DNA of 5,349 bases from Nitrospira defluvii (GTDB taxonomy: Bacteria; Nitrospirota; Nitrospiria; Nitrospirales; Nitrospiraceae). Below the pieces are notes generated by a model, which worked only from the letters and a program-made list of their open reading frames with translations, was not told where the DNA came from and made no database searches. The position numbers and the translations under genes are program-made. The stretch lies in contig JACQHN010000068.1 of the NCBI GenBank assembly GCA_016199015.1, positions 1-5,349 of the forward strand. Direction: 5' to 3'. Of the stretch, positions 1 through 4,790 are shown piece after piece (within the stretch, counting starts at the first letter, position 1; each line of letters begins with the position of its first letter).

Positions 1-129
1 ATTTTTCTGGCTTCAATTAGCGGTTAATAGAGGTGCCCTATAGATAGTAAGCCAGCATCAATTACCGCTCGGCGCCGTCGAATCCGAAGAAATGTCTTAA
101 GGAGAGATAGCATGTTCACCTCTCCGACA
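1..129. other. Leader-side intergenic region with a tiny ORF
   Basis: There is no substantial gene here. An imperfect inverted repeat pairs AGCGGTTAAT (19-28) with ATTACCGCT (60-68), with one bulged base. A strong Shine-Dalgarno, AAGGAG (99-104), lies 7 nt before ATG 112. That ATG opens only a 9-residue frame (MFTSPTNPL) whose TAA (139-141) sits in the centre of the 21-bp palindrome. It could be a remnant of an interrupted gene or a minor leader peptide; neither can be proven from sequence. The AGGAGAGAT at 100-108 recurs at 2302-2310 on the far side of the restriction-modification genes. Confidence 0.4.
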
Positions 130-150
130 AATCCCTTGTAACAAGGGATT
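130..150. promoter_or_regulatory. Perfect 21-bp palindrome, candidate operator of the methyltransferase gene
   Basis: The left arm AATCCCTTGT (130-139) is followed by a single A (140) and its exact reverse complement (141-150). The right end overlaps the first two bases of the -35 box TTGACA at 149-154. The core CTTGTAAC (135-142) recurs as an exact reverse complement, GTTACAAG, at 171-178 over the -10. A symmetric site abutting -35 plus a half-site on -10 is the geometry of a repressor operator. It could also fold in RNA as an 8-bp stem with a 5-nt loop, but there is no U-run, so a terminator is unlikely. The operator role is inference. Confidence 0.6.
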
Positions 151-178
151 GACATCGAATCTATTCCCACGTTACAAG
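149..178 (+). promoter_or_regulatory. Sigma-70-like promoter of the methyltransferase gene
   Basis: TTGACA (149-154) is a perfect -35 hexamer. After an 18-bp spacer comes TACAAG (173-178), which matches the -10 consensus at four of six positions. Transcription would start near 184-186, at or next to the ATG at 186, giving a leaderless or nearly leaderless mRNA. No Shine-Dalgarno precedes either TTG 180 or ATG 186, which fits that reading. The weak -10 coincides with an inverted copy of the palindrome core. Confidence 0.5.
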
Positions 179-185
179 ATTGCCC

Positions 186-1256
186 ATGGGTAGATCATCG
201 ACAACGTTCTCAGGGAGATGGCGGAGCGGGAAGACCACAGTGCTCCGAGTGCCCCAGACTCTTGCGAGTCGCGTTCTTGAGTATGCGAGAGCACTTGATG
301 GCGAGGCCAGCCTGGCTAAGGATCCAGAGGCAGTTTATCGAACGGCAGCGAACGTTCAACTTGATCAACCGATTAACGTTGCCGCAGTGCCTCATCGTTC
401 ACCCTTTCGTTATCCGGGCGGAAAAACATGGCTGGTTCCATACATCAGAAGCTGGCTTAACACCTTGCACCCACGGCCTCAACTCCTTATCGAGCCATTC
501 GCCGGGGGCGGTATAGTTGGCTTAACAGCCGGGATTGAACGTTTGGCTGACCATGTAATTCTCGTGGAAAAGGACATTGACGTTGCAGCGGTATGGAAAG
601 TGATCTTTAGTGGGCAGGCCGAATGGCTGGCGCAAACAATTGAGAATTTTTCTCTGACGAAAACTAATGTATTAGCCACTCTAAGCAGAACCCCAAAAAA
701 TCCACGGGAGCGTGCGTTTGCCACAATTCTTAGAAACCGTGTACAGCGCGGTGGAATTATGGCAGCGGGGGCGGGCCTGGTGAAGAACGGCGAAAATGGG
801 CGGGGCTTAGCGTCTCGCTGGTATCCTCAAACTCTTGCAGAGAGGATCCGCACTATCGCTTCAATGCGCGAGCATTTCAGTTTCATTGAAGGAGATGGGA
901 TTCAGGCGATTCAGTCCTACGCACGTGAAAGAGGCGCCGCTTTTTTTGTAGATCCTCCTTATACCGTTGCGGCGCGTCGCCTTTATTCTCATTGGCAAAT
1001 CGACCAACGTGGTTTGTTTAATTTACTTAAGCGCGTAGATGGAAATGTTTTACTAACCTACGATAGCACTGTGGAGATATCTGACTTAGCGAATGAGTTT
1101 GGCTTCGAGACGCAGGCAGTGGCAATGAAGAACACGCACCATGCAAAAATGACCGAACTCTTGGTAGGGAAAGATCTTACCTGGCTTCACCACGCCCAAT
1201 CTTCGTCCTTATCGCTAGCTCAAACTGCTCAAGCGACACTGGAGTTCCCCCTGTGA
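186..1256 (+). CDS. D12-class (Dam-like) adenine-specific DNA methyltransferase with N-terminal extension
   Basis: Predicted to transfer a methyl group from S-adenosylmethionine to N6 of adenine in a specific DNA sequence, protecting host DNA from the adjacent endonuclease. Numbered from ATG 186 (356 residues), FRYPGGK at 74-80 is the Dam-family motif X and binds AdoMet. EPFAGGG at 103-109 is motif I, and FFVDPPY at 253-259 is the catalytic motif IV (DPPY 256-259). The order X-I-IV marks the alpha group. The core spans about residues 72-340. The first 70 residues are extra to a normal Dam protein and contain VLRVPQTLASRVLEYARALD (about 19-38), a helical segment resembling the start of small DNA-binding proteins. 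I chose ATG 186 because the promoter would start there; an in-frame TTG at 180 adds two residues, and neither has a Shine-Dalgarno. The 3' end overlaps the convergent endonuclease gene by 80 bp. Base composition is much more AT-rich than the right half of the window. Family assignment is firm; the target sequence is unknown. Confidence 0.93.
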   Translation: MGRSSTTFSGRWRSGKTTVLRVPQTLASRVLEYARALDGEASLAKDPEAVYRTAANVQLDQPINVAAVPHRSPFRYPGGKTWLVPYIRSWLNTLHPRPQLLIEPFAGGGIVGLTAGIERLADHVILVEKDIDVAAVWKVIFSGQAEWLAQTIENFSLTKTNVLATLSRTPKNPRERAFATILRNRVQRGGIMAAGAGLVKNGENGRGLASRWYPQTLAERIRTIASMREHFSFIEGDGIQAIQSYARERGAAFFVDPPYTVAARRLYSHWQIDQRGLFNLLKRVDGNVLLTYDSTVEISDLANEFGFETQAVAMKNTHHAKMTELLVGKDLTWLHHAQSSSLSLAQTAQATLEFPL

Positions 1257-2121
1257 GACCTATGACTGCATGTTCCAGCGTAGTATAGACAGCCTCGTGC
1301 GACCGGAGATGATATCGCCCATCTATGGGTCCATCGTAAGCAACCACAAACCACACTATATCCGCATTCGAAATGTGGGGTGTTCGTTGCATTGTCCCAA
1401 GGGACTCCCAAAAGGTCCTATCAACTATTACGGCCATTTTTTTACCCCACCTACTGAGTGTGGGGACTTTAATTTGCAGTTGCGGCATCAATCGCTTCGG
1501 TCCAGACGAACGAAAGTCGGGGCGACGATGTTTCGAAGGAAATGGCACACTGGAATTACCCCATGTGCGCATGATTTCGAACTCGCTCTCCATATTTCCC
1601 CCCGAAAAGTATACCGATTGCATTTCGAGGGCGCACCAGTTAAGCCTGCCATCTTCCTCACTCACCAGAACGCTATCAATACGACCGACCTCCTTTTCTT
1701 GGACTTCCTGTCCCCGGTCTGACATGAGAAAAGATACTTCTTTGACTACCTTGGCAAATTCAGCACCTAACAATACTTGACTGACCCATTGAAAAATTTT
1801 GTCACCCTCTAGAAAACGGCTTGGGCATGTGGTTACGGGTTGGCCTACCATGGAAACCGCTTCATTTTCTCCAAGTTCGTATAATCCCAGGGAACAAACC
1901 CCGTCCTTTTTATGGCAAGTTGCATTACTTGCCTTGAATGGACATGGCACTTCTTTATGATTTTTTGAGGAAAGGTGATTGAGTTCCTCCCATGGAAGGG
2001 AGGTAATTGCACGACCAAACAATTCCGCCGCGCCATATCTTTTACTTGGTCGCTTAAGCTTAGGCGTTGATCTCAATTTCGACATTGCCGAAGAATAACT
2101 TGGCACAATAGCATTAATCAA
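1177..2121 (-). CDS. NotI-family type II restriction endonuclease
   Basis: Predicted to cleave unmethylated DNA at the site protected by the neighbouring methyltransferase. Numbered from the TTG at 2121 (314 residues), RYGAAELFGRAI (28-39) resembles the conserved opening of NotI-like proteins. C60, C69, C76 and C99 (CPF, C, GVCSL, TTCPSRFL) match the four-cysteine metal site that binds iron in NotI. D149 followed by E166-M-Q168 matches the PD-(D/E)xK-type centre of NotI, where the usual lysine is glutamine. At 314 residues it is somewhat shorter than NotI itself. The start is uncertain. Shine-Dalgarno AAGGAGG (2123-2129) is one base from TTG 2121, too close, and is ideally placed for an out-of-frame ATG at 2114. 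In-frame ATG 2085 or TTG 2076 would keep every conserved element. The stop TAA lies inside the methyltransferase gene. Family call rests on motif pattern recalled from NotI, not on a search. Confidence 0.87.
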   Translation of the reverse strand: MINAIVPSYSSAMSKLRSTPKLKRPSKRYGAAELFGRAITSLPWEELNHLSSKNHKEVPCPFKASNATCHKKDGVCSLGLYELGENEAVSMVGQPVTTCPSRFLEGDKIFQWVSQVLLGAEFAKVVKEVSFLMSDRGQEVQEKEVGRIDSVLVSEEDGRLNWCALEMQSVYFSGGNMESEFEIMRTWGNSSVPFPSKHRRPDFRSSGPKRLMPQLQIKVPTLSRWGKKMAVIVDRTFWESLGTMQRTPHISNADIVWFVVAYDGPIDGRYHLRSHEAVYTTLEHAVIGLTGGTPVSLEQFELAIRTKIGRGEAR

Positions 2122-2130
2122 ACCTCCTTC
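2073..2130 (-). promoter_or_regulatory. Endonuclease translation-initiation region with overlapping 13-codon ORF
   Basis: Shine-Dalgarno AAGGAGG (2123-2129) has 8 nt to ATG 2114, which reads 13 codons (MLLCQVILRQCRN) and stops with TGA at 2073-2075, out of frame with the endonuclease. The stop overlaps an in-frame TTG (2074-2076) of the endonuclease as TTGA, and in-frame ATG 2085 lies 8 bases upstream of that stop. This arrangement could make endonuclease synthesis depend on inefficient reinitiation. The alternative is direct initiation at TTG 2121, or at the rare codon ATT 2118. Confidence 0.35.
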
Positions 2131-2355
2131 AGTATTTGAGGCCGAAGGCTTAATTACTTACTCTGCGCAACTGCACAACCTGTTGCTGGGATTTCGTCGC
2201 GCTTTCCAATGACTCCGCAGTGAAATAAGCTCTCCAAGGTTTTGCTAGCCCTCATCTACAAGCGAGACTGTGCTCAATGCGTACGGTGGGCGATGCGCGA
2301 CAGGAGAGATGTTGAATGAAACATTTGAGGGATTACCGGGACCGCTGCTCCTCTC
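2131..2355. other. Junction region between the restriction-modification cassette and the AAA+ gene
   Basis: There is no convincing gene. On the minus strand upstream of the endonuclease, GTTGTGCA and GTTGCGCA lie in tandem (about 2164-2180), but I see no clear -35/-10 pair. On the plus strand, AGGAGAG (2302-2308) precedes ATG 2316, which opens a 22-codon frame ending at 2384 inside the convergent AAA+ gene. It has a plausible ribosome site but no recognisable product, and may be a gene remnant. Composition rises toward that of the right-hand part of the window here, so the cassette boundary probably lies in this stretch. Confidence 0.4.
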
Positions 2356-2898
2356 TCACGCCTTTTTCGCGGTCTTCTTTTTAGGCTTGGGCTTTTGCTT
2401 CTCTGTCCCCCCGAGCACGATCACCGGCTTCTGAGGAGAGAAGGCATCTTCGATGCGGCTTTTTCCGTTGGTCGTGAGAATGACGAGGCCCTGGTGATTC
2501 TCGATACATTGCAGGAGATAGGGCGCCTCAGCCTTGGCATAGCGATCGTGGGCATCGTGAACCTGCGTGCGTTTCCCAAACAGCGCGTCGGCTTCGTCAA
2601 AAAAGAGGATCGACCCATGGCGGTTCGCCATGTCGAAGACCCGGTTCAAATTCTTCTCGGTTTCGCCGATGTGTTTACTGACGACCGCTGAGAGATCCAC
2701 GCTGGCCAGGTCCAATTGCAGCTCCTCAGCCAACACCTCGGCAGCCTTTTGGCGGCGAAGCGCCGTCGCCCCGGACAGCACGATGACTGCGCCGGATGGC
2801 TCGCTGGAACGAGCCTTTCTCACTCGACGCGCAGGCGCGGCTTTTTTTTTCTGCACCGGAGCTTTCGTTCCTCGCCGACGGACTGCTGTACCTGCCAT
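2356..2898 (-). CDS. Small AAA+ ATPase-like protein with degenerate Walker A (probable pseudo-ATPase)
   Basis: This 180-residue protein aligns by eye to the first half of an AAA+ module of the type seen in FtsH-like and contractile-injection-system ATPases. VDLSAVVSKHIGETEKNLNR (67-86) and ILFFDEADALFGKR (97-110, Walker B D101/E102) are well kept, and sensor-1 N144 is present. The Walker A position reads GATALRRQK (43-51). The lysine is arginine, the following threonine is glutamine and the glycines are lost, so ATP binding is doubtful. The module stops after about residue 150. The normal arginine-finger region and C-terminal lid are missing, replaced by a short sequence and a tail KQKPKPKKKTAKKA. 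The first 30 residues are also strongly basic. Such tails suggest nucleic-acid or acidic-surface binding; that is inference. Shine-Dalgarno GGGGAGG (2904-2910) lies 5 nt from ATG 2898. It is not obviously in an operon: the upstream same-strand gene is more than 500 bp away. Confidence 0.85.
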   Translation of the reverse strand: MAGTAVRRRGTKAPVQKKKAAPARRVRKARSSEPSGAVIVLSGATALRRQKAAEVLAEELQLDLASVDLSAVVSKHIGETEKNLNRVFDMANRHGSILFFDEADALFGKRTQVHDAHDRYAKAEAPYLLQCIENHQGLVILTTNGKSRIEDAFSPQKPVIVLGGTEKQKPKPKKKTAKKA

Positions 2899-2975
2899 GC
2901 CTGCCTCCCCATCCGGTTCTTCGATTGCCTGACCGCCTGACGACTGCGCGTCCGCTCTTCAAGGAGACGGTAGCG

Positions 2976-3224
2976 ATGATCTCCCCCTCTCTCCTGTCCA
3001 AGGACGGAGTATACCTTGTTACGCTCCTGGCTTGTGTACTTCTTCTTCCTACCCGCAGTGAGAATGAGGGGCGGTCGAAACGCCTGGGGGAAAGCTGTCC
3101 TATAAGTGTTTCGCTGCCGCTCGCCCTAAATCTTCGAGGACCTTCGGCGTGTTTGGCCGGTTGGGTGCAATGGACAGCACCCAGAAGAACGAACGCATGC
3201 GTAGTCTCCTCTCTCGACAAATGA
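2976..3224 (+). CDS. Hypothetical 82-residue protein with N-terminal hydrophobic stretch (doubtful)
   Basis: AAGGAG (2961-2966) sits 9 nt before ATG 2976. The translation contains one hydrophobic segment, GVYLVTLLACVLLLPT (residues 11-26), that could be a membrane anchor or signal. The rest is rich in Arg, Ser and Pro and matches no family I know. It diverges from the AAA+ gene. The ribosome site and hydrophobic start argue for it; the low-complexity remainder and lack of homology argue against. Treat it as a candidate only. Confidence 0.2.
   Translation: MISPSLLSKDGVYLVTLLACVLLLPTRSENEGRSKRLGESCPISVSLPLALNLRGPSACLAGWVQWTAPRRTNACVVSSLDK
3100..3198 (-). CDS. Hypothetical 32-residue peptide (doubtful)
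   Basis: AGAGGAGA (3205-3212) lies 6 nt before ATG 3198, good ribosome-site spacing. The peptide starts MRSFFWVLSIAP and continues as a basic, partly helical segment ending GRAAAKHL. I recognise no family. It lies on the same strand as its neighbours, upstream of the AAA+ gene, and overlaps the candidate at 2976-3224 on the other strand, so at most one of the two is likely real. Confidence 0.2.
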   Translation of the reverse strand: MRSFFWVLSIAPNRPNTPKVLEDLGRAAAKHL

Positions 3225-3376
3225 ACGATGCCGGTGACGAATCACGTTTGATGGGCAACAGACTGGATAGGGGTGGTCTGGTTTGATCCCCCACTGTGCA
3301 CGTGGGACGAGCACAGCTTCATCGTGCGCGTTCCGTGAGGTGCGCGACGCGATGAATAAAGAGCGTCACGTTTGCG

Positions 3377-3405
3377 CACGCCGGCGAGACGGTGAGCCGG
3401 CCGTG
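3377..3405. repeat. GC-rich hairpin downstream of the zinc-ribbon gene
   Basis: CACG-CCGGC (3377-3385) pairs with GCCGGCCGTG (3396-3405) around a 10-nt loop, with one bulge. An outer GCGCA/TGCGC pair (3374-3378 and 3409-3413) partly overlaps it. It begins about 30 bp after the zinc-ribbon stop on the minus strand. There is no adjoining U-run, so it is not a classical intrinsic terminator. It may stabilise the 3' end or act with Rho. Confidence 0.3.
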
Positions 3406-3434
3406 TCTTGCGCAGACTTGTCAGGCCCCTTCTT

Positions 3435-3794
3435 CTACGTCTCCATCATCTCCAACCGTGCATCGAACTCATGGCCGCAGGCGGTGCAGCGAATGCAATC
3501 CGATTCGACTGTGAGTTCGTCCGCGCGAATGCCCATGCCACCGCAATCGGGGCAGCGGGCCAGATGGACCCTCTGATTCTCGACCGTCTCGTATTGCACG
3601 CCATGAAGACAGTAGACCGGCTTCCCATCGAGCTGCCATGGTGTGCCGGCATTGTCGAGCACCGGCATGGCGATATAGTGATGCTTCACGTACTCTTCCA
3701 TCGCCTGGTGGCTCGCAAATCCGCCCTCTATGAGCTTGCCAGTCACTGCCTCGTGGAGTGCCTGTCCCTTGACGATCGCTTTGGTTGGCCCCAT
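3435..3794 (-). CDS. Zinc-ribbon protein of unknown function
   Basis: This 119-residue soluble protein has no signal peptide or membrane segment. The C-terminal third is a treble-clef/zinc-ribbon type metal site: C81-P-D-C84-G-G, then C103-T-A-C106-G-H, with an extra C100. It closely resembles the CPxCG...CxxCGHEF ribbons used for protein or nucleic-acid contacts. The N-terminal 75 residues are mixed helix and strand with several histidines (H29, H38, H39, H64, H77), and I recognise no named domain there. Shine-Dalgarno AAGGAGG (3801-3807) is 6 nt from ATG 3794, so the start is firm. It lies 136 bp downstream of the CBS gene on the same strand with no evident promoter of its own, so read-through from the CBS promoter is plausible. 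A metal-binding role is supported; the cellular role is unknown. Confidence 0.85.
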   Translation of the reverse strand: MGPTKAIVKGQALHEAVTGKLIEGGFASHQAMEEYVKHHYIAMPVLDNAGTPWQLDGKPVYCLHGVQYETVENQRVHLARCPDCGGMGIRADELTVESDCIRCTACGHEFDARLEMMET

Positions 3795-3888
3795 GTCTTA
3801 CCTCCTTGGTCTCCAGGACGTTGCGACGCGAGAAGAACGCACGATGCAGTGCTTGCGTAATTGTGAATTCCCGTCTCTTCCGCTCTTT

Positions 3889-3916
3889 CCATCAGCCATA
3901 TGCCATAAGCCATTCG
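3889..3916. repeat. Four tandem imperfect heptamers CCATnnG
   Basis: Units are CCATCAG (3889-3895), CCATATG (3896-3902), CCATAAG (3903-3909) and CCATTCG (3910-3916). CCAT is invariant and the last base is always G. The array lies in the short gap between the CBS stop and the zinc-ribbon start. I recall similar runs between genes in Nitrospira-like genomes but could not check this. Confidence 0.7.
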
Positions 3917-3930
3917 CTCTTTTTCTTCTG

Positions 3931-4701
3931 CTACACCACACCGGAGTAATACCGCAGAATATTGGACACTGAGATCACGCCGATGATGGAGCCGTCCTGG
4001 GTCACGGCCAGATGCCGAGTGGCCTCATCCTTCATCATGCGCACGGCTTCGATGATCGGACGATTGCCCTCAATGGCCACCACCGGCTTGCGCATGCAGA
4101 CCTTGACGGCGGTGTCGGCATTCAGGCCGTTGGCGACGACGGCGCGCGCGAGGATGGCATCGGTGATATAGCCAACATAGGCCTGATTGTCCGTCAGGAG
4201 TAGAGACCCCAGTTTCCATTTCTCCATCAACTGCCCTGCCTCGCGCAAACTGGCATCCTGAGACAGGCTGCGGATGTCGGCAGACATGTGTTCGGCCACT
4301 TGCGGCCCGATGAGGACCTGCCGGCTGGCCTGGGATTGTTTCGGTTCAGCGGCCCGTCGCGCTTCCAGTTCGGACACGCAGCTTTCCAACACCCGGCTTC
4401 GCTGCAACAGCCGTTGCCGCTGACTCTCCACACCGGCGCTTTCCGGCGCTTCATCCGTCATGTTCACCAAGCCGGCCGCCTCGCCGAACTCGGCATATTC
4501 GTAGGCCTCCAACAGCTCAGAGGTCTCCCCGAGCAGATCCGCGATGAGATGTTCCGTTTCCAGGTCAAACTCTTCCACACTGCGGGTGGGCGTACCCTTG
4601 CCCAGATAGGGAGCCAAATCGGCCAGCTGTTTGCGCAGGCGCTCGATACTGCGGTCGAGGGAAATTCTTGCTCGCTTGGGAGTCGCGCGTGTCGTAGACA
4701 T
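3931..4701 (-). CDS. Tandem CBS-domain protein with helical N-terminal half
   Basis: This cytoplasmic protein of 256 residues has two CBS motifs forming one Bateman module that usually senses adenosyl nucleotides. CBS1 spans about 134-190 (QVAEHMSADIRSLSQDAS ... YVGYITDAIL). CBS2 spans about 197-253 (AVKVCMRKPVVAI ... RHLAVTQDGSIIGVISVSNI), with the typical RHLAV strand at 229-233. The N-terminal 130 residues have no recognised domain. They look helical, acidic in the middle (41-88), with a probable coiled coil near 92-120. No enzyme domain is fused, so it may regulate a partner or act as a stand-alone sensor. ATG 4701 was chosen over an upstream frame extension to 4848 because GGAGGT (4705-4710) directly precedes it and a good promoter lies at 4736-4764. 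The extension would cross that promoter and encodes Arg-rich sequence unlike the protein. Confidence 0.9.
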   Translation of the reverse strand: MSTTRATPKRARISLDRSIERLRKQLADLAPYLGKGTPTRSVEEFDLETEHLIADLLGETSELLEAYEYAEFGEAAGLVNMTDEAPESAGVESQRQRLLQRSRVLESCVSELEARRAAEPKQSQASRQVLIGPQVAEHMSADIRSLSQDASLREAGQLMEKWKLGSLLLTDNQAYVGYITDAILARAVVANGLNADTAVKVCMRKPVVAIEGNRPIIEAVRMMKDEATRHLAVTQDGSIIGVISVSNILRYYSGVV

Positions 4702-4735
4702 GGCACCTCCTATATGTGGCGACGGGACGGGACTG

Positions 4736-4764
4736 ATTTTACCCCTCTCGATCAGGCGAGGCAA
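4736..4764 (-). promoter_or_regulatory. Sigma-70-like promoter of the CBS gene
   Basis: Read on the minus strand, TTGCCT (4759-4764) is followed by a 17-bp spacer and TAAAAT (4736-4741). The -35 matches at four of six and the -10 at five of six. Predicted transcription start is near 4729, leaving a 5' leader of about 28 nt before ATG 4701. The -35 hexamer forms the loop between the two arms of the 4750-4774 inverted repeat, so a protein bound to those arms would cover it. Confidence 0.6.
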
Positions 4765-4774
4765 GCGCCTGATC
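4750..4774. promoter_or_regulatory. Perfect 9-bp inverted repeat around the CBS -35 box, candidate operator
   Basis: GATCAGGCG (4750-4758) and its exact reverse complement CGCCTGATC (4766-4774) flank a 7-bp centre that holds the -35 element. Arm centres are 16 bp apart, about 1.5 turns. The right arm is shared with the first unit of the adjacent tandem repeat, giving three copies of CCTGATC in all. No regulator gene is evident next to it. Confidence 0.5.
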
Positions 4775-4790
4775 CACAGCCTGATCCACA
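4767..4790. repeat. Two perfect tandem 12-bp repeats upstream of the CBS promoter
   Basis: GCCTGATCCACA occurs at 4767-4778 and again, directly abutting, at 4779-4790. The first copy overlaps the right arm of the inverted repeat at 4750-4774. The 12-bp period is a little over one helical turn. It may be an activator or repressor array, or a recent slippage duplication. Confidence 0.8.

Larger units (their letters stand above)
2899..3434. other. 536-bp region without a convincing gene
   Basis: It holds the AAA+ ribosome site (2904-2910) and a tandem GCCTGAC (2927-2933 and 2935-2941). Two weak small ORFs are listed separately, and there is a GC-rich hairpin at 3377-3405. Remaining open frames lack ribosome sites and recognisable sequence. 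The region separates two minus-strand genes and is too long for tight operon coupling. A decayed gene cannot be excluded. Confidence 0.5.

Noticed and set aside
222..239. RSGKTT near the methyltransferase N-terminus as a P-loop
   Set aside because: Only GKT-like letters are present. The glycine-rich loop spacing and any Walker B are missing, and the rest of the protein is a clear methyltransferase.
1270..1780. Two plus-strand open frames of 150 and 135 codons
   Set aside because: Both are antisense to the endonuclease gene, which carries the conserved NotI-type cysteines and active-site residues.
2842..2850. T9 run on the plus strand as an intrinsic terminator
   Set aside because: It is the complement of three lysine codons inside the AAA+-like gene, and no stable stem immediately precedes it on the plus strand.
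3408..3860. Plus-strand 150-codon open frame over the zinc-ribbon gene
   Set aside because: It is antisense to a gene with a firm ribosome site and cysteine motifs, and its translation shows no domain.
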